Positions 9,032 to 17,795 of a stretch of DNA of 64,000 nt are shown here, piece by piece. The DNA is from Streptococcus sp. F0442 (GTDB taxonomy: Bacteria > Bacillota > Bacilli > Lactobacillales > Streptococcaceae): contig NZ_KB373316.1 of NCBI RefSeq assembly GCF_000314795.2, positions 186,001 through 250,000 on the forward strand, read 5' to 3'. The translations under genes were made by a program, and so were the position numbers. The first letter of the stretch is position 1. The number at the start of each line of letters is the position of its first letter. Below the pieces are notes generated by a model, which worked only from the letters and a program-made list of their open reading frames with translations, did not search any database and was not told the origin of the DNA.

Positions 9032-9053
9032 ATATAGATGAGGAGGTGGGGCT

Positions 9054-10004
9054 ATGTTTATTGCCATGGATAAGAATCAAAAGCGGTGGAATTGTCTGGA
9101 GGAGATCCCAGACGTCAGTAAAGGACCCTTCTATTGCTTAGCTTGTAACAGTCCAGTGCGTCTTAAAAATGGCACGGTGCTACGGGCTCATTTTGCCCAT
9201 GTAGAGTTACAGCATTGTCCCTACCATCACGAAGCGGAGAGTTTGGAACACCTGGAATTAAAAGCTAGTCTTTATAACTGGGCCTCTAAGGAATCTAGAA
9301 CAGAAGTCGAAAGTTATTTAGCAGATTTTCAACAAATTGCAGATCTCTTAGTAGTAGATAAGAAGTTAGCTTTGGAAGTACAGTGTAGCTCTTTATCTTT
9401 GGAGCGTTTGAAGGAGAGAAGTGATGCTTATCGATCCCATGGTTATCAGGTCTATTGGTTACTTGGTAAAAAGTTATGGCTCAAGGAAAGACTGACTAAA
9501 CTACAGGCTGGTTTTCTATATTTTAGTCAGAATCGTGGGTTTCATCTTTGGGAATTGGATCTTTCAAAGAAAGAGCTACGTTTGCAATACCTCATCCATG
9601 AGGATTTACGAGGGCGATTGCATTATCAAACAGAAATTTTCCCTTTTGGTCAAAAGTCCTTACTTGAAGTTTTGCGTACCCCTTATCTTTCGCAACCCAT
9701 GCAGCAAATGGCGGTCGTGCTGGATCGCACATTTTTAACCTATGTGCAGCAGCAGCTCTTTTACCGTCACCCAAAGTGGATGAGACTTCAAGAAGAACTC
9801 TATTTGCAGGGACACCATCTAATGGAATTGGGGCTGGATTTCTTTTATCCTCTTTGTCGTCCTATCCTTTCACAGAACTTGCTTCAAATTGAAGAGGATG
9901 TAGAAGATTACTACCAGCAGTTTATGACCTATTATCAGTCGCAAGGGATCCAACCTGTTCAGATCCTTTATCCCCCACGTTTTTATGCTCAGCAGAAAAG
10001 CTAA
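9054..10004 (+). CDS. coiA: competence protein CoiA
   Basis: A 316-residue CoiA, needed for recombination of internalised DNA in competent streptococci. The N-terminus has a zinc-ribbon-like segment (CLACNSPVRLKNG, then RAHFAH). The middle has a restriction-endonuclease-like core (ADLLVVDKKLALEVQ, then SLERLKERSDAYRSHGYQVYWLLG), typical of the family. The ATG at 9054 has GGAGG 7 nt upstream. In most relatives coiA is followed closely by pepF; here about 750 bp of accessory DNA separates them. Confidence 0.93.
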   Translation: MFIAMDKNQKRWNCLEEIPDVSKGPFYCLACNSPVRLKNGTVLRAHFAHVELQHCPYHHEAESLEHLELKASLYNWASKESRTEVESYLADFQQIADLLVVDKKLALEVQCSSLSLERLKERSDAYRSHGYQVYWLLGKKLWLKERLTKLQAGFLYFSQNRGFHLWELDLSKKELRLQYLIHEDLRGRLHYQTEIFPFGQKSLLEVLRTPYLSQPMQQMAVVLDRTFLTYVQQQLFYRHPKWMRLQEELYLQGHHLMELGLDFFYPLCRPILSQNLLQIEEDVEDYYQQFMTYYQSQGIQPVQILYPPRFYAQQKS

Positions 10005-10061
10005 CTTTCTAAGATAGAAATCCTCCCGAAATGTTCATTTTTATCAGAGATTGCTGAACTA

Positions 10062-10166
10062 ATGGTAGCAACTGGAACCTTATTAACAGGGATCGCAAGT
10101 GTTATCATAGCAATAAAAAAAGAGCCAAAAGAACGCAAGCCACGCAAAGCAAAGCGGTTCAAGTAA
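10062..10166 (+). CDS. 34-residue hydrophobic basic peptide, candidate type I toxin
   Basis: Starts MVATGTLL, has one hydrophobic helix (TLLTGIASVIIAI) and a strongly basic tail (KKEPKERKPRKAKRFK). This is the plan of holin-like type I toxins of Firmicutes. The 3' third of the gene is overlapped by a minus-strand promoter-terminator pair predicted to make an antisense RNA. No good Shine-Dalgarno is visible before the ATG (CAGAGA at best). The reading frame is open back to the coiA stop but has no better ATG/GTG/TTG start. Toxic function is inferred from architecture only. Confidence 0.5.
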   Translation: MVATGTLLTGIASVIIAIKKEPKERKPRKAKRFK

Positions 10167-10204
10167 GGCTCTGGTAGGCTGGGGCGAAAGCCCCTTAGAC
10201 CTAC
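10115..10204 (-). ncRNA. candidate antisense RNA antitoxin
   Basis: Minus strand: extended -10 TGATATAAT (10209-10217) predicts a start near 10203. The RNA would begin with a hairpin (GGTAGG/CCTACC enclosing GGGGC/GCCCC) and end at AGAGCC...GGCTCT (10167-10172 with 10121-10126) followed by six U (10115-10120), the helix being extended by GAA-CGC/GCG-TTC. The roughly 90-nt RNA is complementary to the 3' part of the 34-residue peptide gene, as in txpA/RatA or bsrG/SR4 modules. Not known from a named Rfam family to my recollection. Confidence 0.5.
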
Positions 10205-10231
10205 CATGATTATATCATATCGAGCAAAAGA

Positions 10232-10303
10232 ATGAAATATTTACCAATTTTCATAATCGTATTTTTTGTATTTCTTATGATTTTAAAAGGCAGACGGAAG
10301 TAA
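10232..10303 (+). CDS. 23-residue single-helix membrane peptide
   Basis: A short ORF from ATG to TAA: a basic residue at position 2, one strong hydrophobic segment (IFIIVFFVFLMIL) and a basic end (KGRRK). The Shine-Dalgarno is weak (AAAAG). It lies 13 nt before the HTH gene and may be coupled to it. No family recognised; it could be a second membrane-acting peptide or a chance ORF. Confidence 0.35.
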   Translation: MKYLPIFIIVFFVFLMILKGRRK

Positions 10304-10316
10304 AGAGAGTGGTTAA

Positions 10317-10499
10317 ATGAGAGAACAAATAGAAAAGTTATTAAATAGCGAAATAAGTACAACCGCAATTGCTAAAGGTGCAGACGTCCCTTGGTCTACA
10401 GTATCTGACCTTAGAAAAGGAAAAACTAGTATGGATAAAATGGCCTTGCTTACAGCTGAAAAATTATATGATTTTGCGGAAGAATTAGAAATAAAATAA
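10317..10499 (+). CDS. 60-residue HTH (Cro/XRE-like) DNA-binding protein
   Basis: A single-domain helix-turn-helix protein: helix 1 MREQIEKLLNSE, HTH about residues 15-40 (TTAIAKGADVPWSTVSDLRKG), then KMALLTAEKLYDFAEE. Such small proteins occur in phage-like and accessory loci of streptococci as repressors or orphan regulators. A GAGAGTGG sequence precedes the ATG. Two palindrome-like repeats lie just downstream and are candidate operators. No integrase or other phage gene is present. Confidence 0.7.
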   Translation: MREQIEKLLNSEISTTAIAKGADVPWSTVSDLRKGKTSMDKMALLTAEKLYDFAEELEIK

Positions 10500-10509
10500 A
10501 TTTTCCATT

Positions 10510-10558
10510 TTGTCTGTTATAACGGCAATTTTTTTAGATTGTCTATTATAACGGACAA
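10510..10558. repeat. two TTATAA-centred imperfect palindromes, candidate operators
   Basis: TTGTCTGTTATAACGGCAA (10510-10528) and TTGTCTATTATAACGGACAA (10539-10558) are near-copies spaced 29 bp apart, each symmetrical around TTATAA with TTGTC/GACAA arms. Their closeness to the HTH gene suggests binding sites. Confidence 0.5.
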
Positions 10559-10561
10559 AAT

Positions 10562-10580
10562 AAAAAAAGCCCTCGGGCTC
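10562..10580 (-). terminator. minus-strand terminator in the accessory cassette
   Basis: Read on the minus strand: GAGCCC-GA-GGGCT followed by seven T. No minus-strand gene ends here, so it may end a short untranslated RNA starting between 10590 and 10750. The rest of that stretch also holds the inverted repeat TTTTTCAAT-T-ATTGAAAAA (10626-10644) and a GAATACGA direct repeat; no ORF is credible there. Confidence 0.5.
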
Positions 10581-10729
10581 GTTCTCTAGATTGTGCGGGC
10601 AATGAATACGATTTTGAATACGACTTTTTTCAATTATTGAAAAATGACGAAAACGATAATTTTCTAAAATACGCGTTTTTTAAACGTTTGAGAACGTATG
10701 GCGCAATAATGGAAACAGTTTTTGAAATA

Positions 10730-10738
10730 TGCTAAAAT
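10730..10738 (+). promoter_or_regulatory. extended -10 promoter of pepF
   Basis: TG-C-TAAAAT, 24 nt before the pepF ATG, with GGAGGA as Shine-Dalgarno. Confidence 0.6.
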
Positions 10739-10762
10739 AGTACCATTGGAGGATTAATCGAA

Positions 10763-12565
10763 ATGGTAAAACAACGTAATGAAATTGATGAAAAATACCA
10801 ATGGGATTTGTCGACAATTTTTGCGACAGATCAAGCTTGGGAAGAAGAAGCAGCTAGCTTAGCTGCAGATATTAAAGCAGCTAGCCACTATGCTGGCCAT
10901 TTGTTGGATTCAGCGCAAACGCTTTTGGAGACAACCAATGCATATTTGGAATTGAGCCGTCGTTTAGAAAAGGTCTACGTCTATGCTCATATGAAAAATG
11001 ACCAAGACACACGAGTGGCTAAATACCAAGAGTACCAATCAAAAGGGATGTCGCTTTATAGCTTGTTGGGTGAAACCTTTGCCTTCTATGAGCCTGAATT
11101 CATGGCCATTACAGATGAGCAGTACAAGGCTTTTGTGAGTGAGGTTCCAGCCTTGGAACAATATGGTCATTATTTTGATCGTTTGCTAGAGAAAAAAGAA
11201 CATGTCTTGTCCCAAAAAGAGGAAGAATTACTTGCAGGAGCTGGTGAGATCTTTGCTGCTGGTGGGGAAACATTTGAAATTTTGGACAATGCAGATATTG
11301 TCTTTCCAACTGTGCATGATGACAAGGGTGAAGAAGTTCAATTAACACATGGGAACTATATTTCTTTGGTAGAGTCAAAAGATCGTGCCGTTCGTAAAGA
11401 AGCTTATGAAGGTCTCTACAAGGTCTATGAACAGTACCAACATACCTATGCAAAAACCTTGCAGACCAATGTAAAAGTTCACAACTTCAATGCCAAAGTT
11501 CGCAAATTCTCATCTGCCCGTGAAGCAGCCCTTTCTGATAACTTTGTACCAGAAAGTGTTTATGATAGCTTGGTAGCAGCTGTGAACAAACACTTGCCAC
11601 TCTTGCAACGTTATGTGCAATTGCGCTCAAAAATTCTAGGAATCTCAGACTTGAAGATGTACGATATGTATACGCCATTATCCGATACAGACTACAAGTT
11701 TACTTATGAAGAATCATTGGCCAAAGCAGAAGAAGTCTTGGCTGTTTTGGGTGAGGATTATCTTTCTCGTGTGAAACGTGCCTTTAGCGAACGGTGGATC
11801 GACGTGCATGTCAACCAAGGAAAACGCTCAGGTGCCTATTCAGGTGGTTCTTATGATACCAATGCCTTTATGTTGTTGAACTGGCAAGATACATTGGATA
11901 ACCTCTTCACCTTGGTACATGAAACTGGTCACAGTATGCATTCTAGCTACACCCGTGAAACCCAGCCGTATGTCTATGGAGACTACTCTATTTTCCTTGC
12001 TGAAATTGCCTCTACAACCAATGAAAATATCTTGACAGAACGTCTCCTAGAAGAAGTAGAAGACGATGCAACTCGTTTTGCTATTTTGAATCACTTCTTG
12101 GATGGCTTCCGTGGAACCGTCTTCCGTCAAACTCAGTTTGCCGAATTTGAGCATGCTATCCATAAAGCAGACCAAGAAGGTACCGTTTTGACTAGTGAAT
12201 TCTTGAACAACCTCTATGCAGAACTCAATGAGAAATACTACGGTCTTTCAAAAGAAGACAACCCTGAAATCCAATATGAATGGGCTCGTATTCCTCACTT
12301 CTACTATAACTACTACGTTTTCCAATATTCAACAGGTTTTGCAGCAGCTTCAGCTCTAGCTGAAAAAATCGTTCATGGAACCCAAGAAGATCGTGACAAA
12401 TATATCGACTACTTGAAGGCTGGAAACTCTGATTATCCACTAAATGTCATCCGCAAAGCAGGTGTGGATATGGAAAAAGAAGACTATTTGGACGCAGCCT
12501 TTGCAGTCTTTGAACGTCGTTTGAATGAATTTGAAGCCCTAGTAGAAAAATTAGGACTCGCATAA
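10763..12565 (+). CDS. pepF: oligoendopeptidase F (M3B metallopeptidase)
   Basis: A 600-residue PepF, the standard length. This cytoplasmic zinc peptidase cuts peptides of roughly 7-17 residues. The zinc motif is H386-E-T-G-H390 within [11 protein letters not shown], with the third ligand in the following helix ([11 protein letters not shown]). N-terminal oligopeptidase F domain about 110-180 and M3 catalytic core about 200-580. Followed after 1 nt by an O-methyltransferase and then prsA, the usual streptococcal order after coiA. Confidence 0.95.
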   Translation: MVKQRNEIDEKYQWDLSTIFATDQAWEEEAASLAADIKAASHYAGHLLDSAQTLLETTNAYLELSRRLEKVYVYAHMKNDQDTRVAKYQEYQSKGMSLYSLLGETFAFYEPEFMAITDEQYKAFVSEVPALEQYGHYFDRLLEKKEHVLSQKEEELLAGAGEIFAAGGETFEILDNADIVFPTVHDDKGEEVQLTHGNYISLVESKDRAVRKEAYEGLYKVYEQYQHTYAKTLQTNVKVHNFNAKVRKFSSAREAALSDNFVPESVYDSLVAAVNKHLPLLQRYVQLRSKILGISDLKMYDMYTPLSDTDYKFTYEESLAKAEEVLAVLGEDYLSRVKRAFSERWIDVHVNQGKRSGAYSGGSYDTNAFMLLNWQDTLDNLFTLVHETGHSMHSSYTRETQPYVYGDYSIFLAEIASTTNENILTERLLEEVEDDATRFAILNHFLDGFRGTVFRQTQFAEFEHAIHKADQEGTVLTSEFLNNLYAELNEKYYGLSKEDNPEIQYEWARIPHFYYNYYVFQYSTGFAAASALAEKIVHGTQEDRDKYIDYLKAGNSDYPLNVIRKAGVDMEKEDYLDAAFAVFERRLNEFEALVEKLGLA

Positions 12566-12566
12566 A

Positions 12567-13286
12567 ATGGTAGAGTCTTATAGTAAAAATGCCAACCACA
12601 ATATGCGTCGGCCAGTCGTTAAAGACGAGATCGTTGACTTTATGCGGACCCGTCAAAAGCCGGTAGCTGGTGCCCTGAAGGAATTAGAAGCATTCGCCCG
12701 CAAGGAAAATATTCCCATCATCCCGCATGAAACGGTAGCATACTTTAGACTACTCTTGCAAGCTTTACAACCAAAGAAAATCCTTGAAATTGGGACAGCA
12801 ATTGGTTTTTCAGCTCTCTTAATGGCTGAACATGCTCCCAATGCACAAATTACCACTATTGATCGAAATGAAGAAATGATTGGTTTTGCTAAGGAAAATC
12901 TGGCTAAATACGATCAGAGAAAGCAAATCACCTTGCTTGAAGGAGATGCTGTAGATGTCTTACAGGATTTAACAGAGACCTATGACTTTGTCTTTATGGA
13001 CTCAGCCAAGTCTAAATACATTGTCTTTTTGCCACGGATCCTCGAACTCTTAGAAGTTGGAGGAATTGTGGTACTGGATGATATTTTCCAAGGGGGAGAT
13101 GTTGCCAAAGACATCATGGAAGTGCGTCGTGGGCAACGAACCATTTACCGGGGGCTTCAAAATCTCTTTAATGCGACTCTCAATCATCCAGATTTGACCG
13201 CTAGTTTGGTGCCACTTGGAGATGGTATTTTGATGATTCGTAAAAATGCAGAGACGGTAACCTTGCCAGATCCTAGCTCATTTTAG
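12567..13286 (+). CDS. SAM-dependent O-methyltransferase (YrrM/TrmR-like)
   Basis: A 239-residue class I methyltransferase of the methyltransf_3 (catechol-OMT-like) family. SAM-binding motif ILEIGTAIGFSAL at residues 72-84, acidic TTIDRNEEM after the next strand, and metal/catalytic FMDSAKSKY and VVLDDIFQGG. The related B. subtilis TrmR methylates 5-hydroxyuridine in tRNA, so a tRNA role is plausible but inferred. The start codon comes 1 nt after the pepF stop, suggesting coupling. Confidence 0.85.
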   Translation: MVESYSKNANHNMRRPVVKDEIVDFMRTRQKPVAGALKELEAFARKENIPIIPHETVAYFRLLLQALQPKKILEIGTAIGFSALLMAEHAPNAQITTIDRNEEMIGFAKENLAKYDQRKQITLLEGDAVDVLQDLTETYDFVFMDSAKSKYIVFLPRILELLEVGGIVVLDDIFQGGDVAKDIMEVRRGQRTIYRGLQNLFNATLNHPDLTASLVPLGDGILMIRKNAETVTLPDPSSF

Positions 13287-13358
13287 GCAATTTTAAGGTA
13301 TTCTCTCTAATTTGTGGTAAAATAGAAGAAGTTTAAAAAGGAACGGAGAATAATTTTC

Positions 13359-14303
13359 ATGAAGAAAAAACTTGTAGCAGGTGCTGTGACCTTGCTATCA
13401 GTCGTAACGCTAGCAGCATGTGCCAATGGCACAAACAAAGACGTCGTGACCATGAAAGGGGACACGATTACAGTTTCTGATTTCTATGATGAAATCAAAA
13501 CAAACCAAGGTGCTCAACAAGTTCTTTTCCAAATGACCATCAATAAAGTCTTTGAAAAAGAATATGGATCAAAAGTTTCTGATAAAGAAGTCGATAAAGA
13601 ATTGGCTAAACAAAAGAAACAATTGGGGAACCAATTCGATGCTTACTTGGCGCAACAAGGCTTGACGGAAGAAACAGCGAAGAAACAAATCCGTAGCAAT
13701 ATGTTGTTGGAATATGCAGTTAATCAAGCTGCTAAGAAAGATATCAAAGAGTCAGACTACAAGGCGGCTTTTGAATCTTACACACCAGAAGTAACAGCAC
13801 AAATTATTAAGTTGGATTCTGAAGATAAAGCAAAAGAAGTGTTGGAAGCTGCTAAAGCTGAAGGAGCAGACTTTGCCCAAATCGCTAAAGATAATTCGAC
13901 AGATACTGCTACAAAAGACAAAGGTGGCGAAGTCAAGTTCGATTCAGGAACAGCAGATATTCCATCTCAAGTCAAAGAAGCTGCCTTTAAGTTGGATGAA
14001 AATGGGATTTCAGACGTGATTACAGTTTCAGCAGGTCAAAACTATTCTGCTAGCTACTATATTGTCAAGTTAAATAAGAAGACAGAAAAAGCTTCTGATT
14101 GGAAGACCTACGAAAAACGTCTGAAAGAGATCATTGTCGAAGGTCGTAAGCAAGATACCAACTACATCCGAAGTATCATTGCCAAAGCGATGACCAATGC
14201 CAATATCAAGGTTAAAGATGATGCATTTAAATCAACCTTTAACCAATATTTACAAAATATTGGTGTTGAAACAAGTGGTAGTAGCTCATCATCTAAAAAA
14301 TAG
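13359..14303 (+). CDS. prsA: PrsA/PpmA-type peptidyl-prolyl isomerase lipoprotein
   Basis: A 314-residue extracytoplasmic foldase. Lipobox TLAAC gives lipidated C21. N-terminal SurA-like helical part about 30-130, parvulin (PpiC) domain about 130-235 (AQIIKLDSEDKAKEVL, TKDKGGEVKFDSG), C-terminal helical part and a Ser-rich tail ending SSSSSKK. It helps fold exported proteins. An extended -10 TGG-TAAAAT (13315-13323) and GGAACGGAG precede the start, so it can be transcribed alone besides read-through from pepF. Confidence 0.92.
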   Translation: MKKKLVAGAVTLLSVVTLAACANGTNKDVVTMKGDTITVSDFYDEIKTNQGAQQVLFQMTINKVFEKEYGSKVSDKEVDKELAKQKKQLGNQFDAYLAQQGLTEETAKKQIRSNMLLEYAVNQAAKKDIKESDYKAAFESYTPEVTAQIIKLDSEDKAKEVLEAAKAEGADFAQIAKDNSTDTATKDKGGEVKFDSGTADIPSQVKEAAFKLDENGISDVITVSAGQNYSASYYIVKLNKKTEKASDWKTYEKRLKEIIVEGRKQDTNYIRSIIAKAMTNANIKVKDDAFKSTFNQYLQNIGVETSGSSSSSKK

Positions 14304-14332
14304 TTGACGGTTCCCTATGGAACTTGTATAAT
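14304..14332 (+). promoter_or_regulatory. promoter of the T-box transcript
   Basis: TTGACG (14304-14309), 17-nt spacer, TATAAT (14327-14332). The spacer holds a GTTCC/GGAAC inverted repeat. The -35 begins right after the prsA stop codon. Confidence 0.8.
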
Positions 14333-14338
14333 GAAATA

Positions 14339-14514
14339 GTTGAGAATAAATCATTGTATATCGGAGTCAGAGAAGTGGCGGGGGTGCGAGCCATGGAAGA
14401 GAAATGATTTTTGCTACTCGGCTGAGACAATTGCATACAAAATGAAGAATGACAAGTTCATTGAATGAAGGTGGTACCGCGGTTTTTCGCCCTTCGTTTA
14501 GTGGCTTGTCTTTT
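14339..14514 (+). promoter_or_regulatory. T-box riboswitch, alanine type
   Basis: The T-box core GAAGGTGGTACCGCG (14467-14481) is exact. Stem I features precede it (AGAGAAGTGG, GGTGCGAGCC), and a GCT alanine codon (14413-14415) sits in the expected specifier loop. The antiterminator pairs around GCGG/CGC and AAGG/CCTT. The alternative structure is a long helix, GACAAGTT...GAAGG (from 14451) with CCTTC...CTTGTC (to 14510), followed by TTTT. Uncharged tRNA-Ala should allow read-through into the LURP-one gene and alaS. Confidence 0.93.
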
Positions 14515-14557
14515 GTTTATGGGCAGTTACCTGGAGCTTTTCAAAGGAGATTGAAGG

Positions 14558-15043
14558 ATGAGAACCTATCAAGTAAAACAAAAATTTCGATTGGGCGGTG
14601 AACGGTTCGATATTAAGGATGAGTTAGGAAATGTCGATTACCAGGTCGAGGGATCCTTTCTTAAAATTCCTAAGACTTTTACCATTTATGATAAAAATGG
14701 AGAAGTAGTCAGTCAGATCACTAAAAAACCAGTCAGTCTTCTTCCAAAGTTTGTGGTTGAGTTGAAAAAAGGAGATCGCTTTTTTATCCATAAAAAGTTG
14801 ACGGTCTTTAGAGACAAATATGATATTGAAGATTTGGGCCTTCGGGTACAAGGAAATATCTGGGATCTAGATTTTAAACTATTCGATGATCGGGATCAAA
14901 TCGTCGCTGAGATTAGCAAAGAACTCTTTCATCTCACCTCGACCTATCAAGTATCGGTCTATGAGGATGAGTATGCGGATTTAGTCATCTCGCTTTGTGT
15001 CGCCATCGATTACGTCGAAATGTTGGAAACTGGCGCCAATTAA
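14558..15043 (+). CDS. LURP-one-related (YxjI/scramblase-fold) protein
   Basis: A 161-residue protein of the LURP-one-related family, a beta-barrel with a central helix akin to Tubby and scramblases. Typical elements: YQVKQKFRLGGERFDIKDE at the N-terminus, DYQVEGSFLKIPKTFTIYD, and SLCVAIDYVEM near the C-terminus. Bacterial members have no firm role. It starts 44 nt after the T-box terminator and ends 23 nt before alaS, so it is the first gene of an alanine-responsive operon, which is unusual. Confidence 0.75.
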   Translation: MRTYQVKQKFRLGGERFDIKDELGNVDYQVEGSFLKIPKTFTIYDKNGEVVSQITKKPVSLLPKFVVELKKGDRFFIHKKLTVFRDKYDIEDLGLRVQGNIWDLDFKLFDDRDQIVAEISKELFHLTSTYQVSVYEDEYADLVISLCVAIDYVEMLETGAN

Positions 15044-15066
15044 TTAAATAAGAATTAGGAGAAAAT

Positions 15067-17685
15067 ATGAAACAATTATCTAGTGCACAAGTCCGCCAAA
15101 TGTGGCTTGATTTCTGGGCTACAAAAGGCCACTCAGTAGAACCATCAGTAAGTTTGGTTCCAGTAAACGATCCAACCCTATTGTGGATTAACTCAGGGGT
15201 TGCAACCCTTAAGAAATACTTTGACGGAACCATCATCCCTGAAAACCCACGGATTACCAATGCGCAAAAGGCTATCCGTACCAACGATATCGAAAACGTA
15301 GGGAAGACGGCTCGTCACCACACCATGTTTGAAATGTTGGGGAACTTCTCCATCGGGGATTACTTCCGTGATGAAGCCATTACTTGGGCTTATGAACTCT
15401 TGACAAGTCCTGAATGGTTTGACTTCCCGAAAGACAAACTTTACATGACTTACTATCCAGATGACACAGATTCATACAATCGCTGGATCGAAGTGGGCGT
15501 GGATCCAAGTCATTTGATCCCAATCGAAGACAACTTCTGGGAAATCGGTGCGGGACCCTCTGGACCAGATACAGAAATCTTCTTTGACCGTGGAGAAGCC
15601 TTTGACCCAGAAAATATTGGAATTCGCTTGCTTGCAGAAGATATCGAAAACGACCGTTACATCGAAATCTGGAACATCGTCTTGTCACAATTTAACGCAG
15701 ACCCTGCTGTTCCTCGTAGCGAATACAAGGAATTGCCTCACAAGAACATTGATACGGGCGCTGGTCTAGAGCGTTTGGTAGCAGTGATCCAAGGGGCTAA
15801 GACAAACTTTGAAACAGACCTTTTTATGCCGATTATTCGTGAAGTAGAGAAATTGTCTGGTAAGGTCTACGACCAAGATGGCGACAACATGAGCTTCAAG
15901 GTGATTGCAGACCACATCCGTTCGCTTTCATTTGCGATCGGTGATGGTGCCCTTCCTGGAAATGAAGGTCGTGGTTATGTCCTCCGTCGTCTTCTCCGCC
16001 GTGCCTCTATGCATGGTCAAAAATTGGGTATCAATGAGCCTTTCCTCTACAAACTCGTTCCAACTGTTGGAAAAATCATGGAAAGCTACTACCCAGAAGT
16101 GCTTGAAAAACGTGACTTTATTGAGAAAATCGTTAAGAGCGAAGAAGAGTCATTTGCCCGCACTCTTCACTCAGGTCAACACTTTGCCCAAGGCATCGTA
16201 GCAGACTTGAAAGAAAAAGGCCAAACGGTTATCGCTGGTCAAGATGTCTTCAAACTCTACGATACTTATGGATTCCCAGTGGAATTGACAGAAGAGATTG
16301 CTGAAGAAGCTGGAATGACGGTTGACCGTGAAGGTTTTGAAGCAGCCATGAAAGAGCAACAAGAACGTGCGCGTGCATCTGCTGTCAAAGGTGGATCCAT
16401 GGGGATGCAAAATGAAACCCTTCAAAACATCACTGTAGAAAGTGTCTTCAACTACAATGCTAGCCAATTGCCTTCTAAGTTGGTGGCTATCGTAGCGGAT
16501 AATGCAGAAGTAGAAGGCGTATCTGAAGGGACTGCATCACTGATCTTTGCAGAAACACCTTTCTACGCTGAAATGGGTGGACAAGTTGCGGACCACGGTC
16601 AAATCTTAGATGCTGCAGGAAACGTGGTAGCGACTGTGACAGACGTTCAAAAAGCACCAATCGGACAAGCATTGCACACAGTTGAAGTTCTTGCACCGCT
16701 TGCTTTGAACCAAGAATACACTTTGGCGATTGATAGCAATCGTCGTCACCGTGTCATGAAAAACCACACAGCTACTCACTTGCTCCATGCAGCTCTTCAT
16801 AATATCCTTGGCCACCATGCAACTCAAGCAGGTTCACTTAATGAAGTAGAATTCCTTCGCTTTGACTTCACTCACTTCCAAGCTGTCACTCCTGAAGAAT
16901 TACGCGCTATTGAGCAAGAAGTCAATGAGAAGATTTGGGAAGCTATTGCAGTCAAGACTGTTGAGACAGACATTGACACCGCTAAAGAAATGGGAGCTAT
17001 GGCCCTCTTTGGTGAGAAATATGGTAAGGAAGTCCGCGTTGTGACCATCGGGGACTACTCAGTGGAACTCTGTGGTGGTACCCACGTAGGCAACACTTCT
17101 GAAATTGGTCTCTTCAAGATTGTCAAAGAAGAAGGTATCGGATCAGGAACTCGTCGTATCTTGGCAGTGACTGGTAAGGAAGCCTTTGAAGCTTATCGTG
17201 AACAAGAAGATGCTCTGAAAGCAGTCGCAGCAACCTTGAAAGCTCCTCAACTCAAAGAAGTCCCTCACAAGGTGGAAGGACTTCAGGAACAACTCCGTCA
17301 GTTACAAAAAGAAAATGCAGAATTGAAGGAAAAAGCAGCAGCAGCGGCAGCAGGTGATGTCTTCAAACATGTTCAAGAAGCAAACGGATACCGTTACATT
17401 GCCAGCCAAGTTTCAGTATCAGATGCAGGTGCTCTTCGTACCTTTGCGGATAATTGGAAACAAAAAGATTACTCTGATGTCCTTGTGCTTGTCGCAGCCA
17501 TCGGTGACAAAGTGAATGTCCTTGTAGCCAGCAAGACAAAAGATGTACACGCAGGTAATGTGATTAAAGAATTGGCTCCAATCGTTGATGGACGTGGTGG
17601 TGGTAAACCAGACATGGCCATGGCAGGAGGAAGCAACCAAGCGAAAATCCAAGAATTGTTGGATGCCGTATCAGGTAAATTGTAA
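15067..17685 (+). CDS. alaS: alanyl-tRNA synthetase
   Basis: An 872-residue class II synthetase of full length. N-terminal aminoacylation domain (about 1-360) with [13 protein letters not shown] and the GAGLERL motif; tRNA-recognition domain; editing domain with zinc-binding HTATHLLH and CGGTH; C-terminal coiled coil and glycine-rich C-Ala domain ([15 protein letters not shown]). It charges tRNA-Ala and clears Ser/Gly mischarges. Expressed with the LURP-one gene under the T-box; ends in a strong terminator. Confidence 0.97.
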   Translation: MKQLSSAQVRQMWLDFWATKGHSVEPSVSLVPVNDPTLLWINSGVATLKKYFDGTIIPENPRITNAQKAIRTNDIENVGKTARHHTMFEMLGNFSIGDYFRDEAITWAYELLTSPEWFDFPKDKLYMTYYPDDTDSYNRWIEVGVDPSHLIPIEDNFWEIGAGPSGPDTEIFFDRGEAFDPENIGIRLLAEDIENDRYIEIWNIVLSQFNADPAVPRSEYKELPHKNIDTGAGLERLVAVIQGAKTNFETDLFMPIIREVEKLSGKVYDQDGDNMSFKVIADHIRSLSFAIGDGALPGNEGRGYVLRRLLRRASMHGQKLGINEPFLYKLVPTVGKIMESYYPEVLEKRDFIEKIVKSEEESFARTLHSGQHFAQGIVADLKEKGQTVIAGQDVFKLYDTYGFPVELTEEIAEEAGMTVDREGFEAAMKEQQERARASAVKGGSMGMQNETLQNITVESVFNYNASQLPSKLVAIVADNAEVEGVSEGTASLIFAETPFYAEMGGQVADHGQILDAAGNVVATVTDVQKAPIGQALHTVEVLAPLALNQEYTLAIDSNRRHRVMKNHTATHLLHAALHNILGHHATQAGSLNEVEFLRFDFTHFQAVTPEELRAIEQEVNEKIWEAIAVKTVETDIDTAKEMGAMALFGEKYGKEVRVVTIGDYSVELCGGTHVGNTSEIGLFKIVKEEGIGSGTRRILAVTGKEAFEAYREQEDALKAVAATLKAPQLKEVPHKVEGLQEQLRQLQKENAELKEKAAAAAAGDVFKHVQEANGYRYIASQVSVSDAGALRTFADNWKQKDYSDVLVLVAAIGDKVNVLVASKTKDVHAGNVIKELAPIVDGRGGGKPDMAMAGGSNQAKIQELLDAVSGKL

Positions 17686-17693
17686 TAAAGAGA

Positions 17694-17724
17694 AGAGGTT
17701 GGATGGTTGTCCGACCTCTTTTTT
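17694..17724 (+). terminator. terminator of alaS
   Basis: AGAGGTTGGA (17694-17703) pairs with TCCGACCTCT (17710-17719), then a T-run. Confidence 0.88.
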
Positions 17725-17764
17725 CAAAAAAGAAGTAGCTCCAATCAGAAAAAGATTGCAACAA

Positions 17765-17792
17765 AAAAACCTTTCCGTCTGGAAAGGTTTTT
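17765..17792 (-). terminator. terminator of nrdF
   Basis: Perfect AAAAACCTTTCC/GGAAAGGTTTTT stem with 4-nt loop, T-run on both strands; 3 nt beyond the nrdF stop. Confidence 0.9.
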
Positions 17793-17795
17793 GTC

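Noticed and set aside
10001-10207. 68-codon minus-strand ORF in the coiA-pepF gap
   Set aside because: It covers the predicted antisense RNA, has no Shine-Dalgarno (its start is at the predicted RNA 5' end), and its composition is not protein-like; the RNA reading explains the region better.
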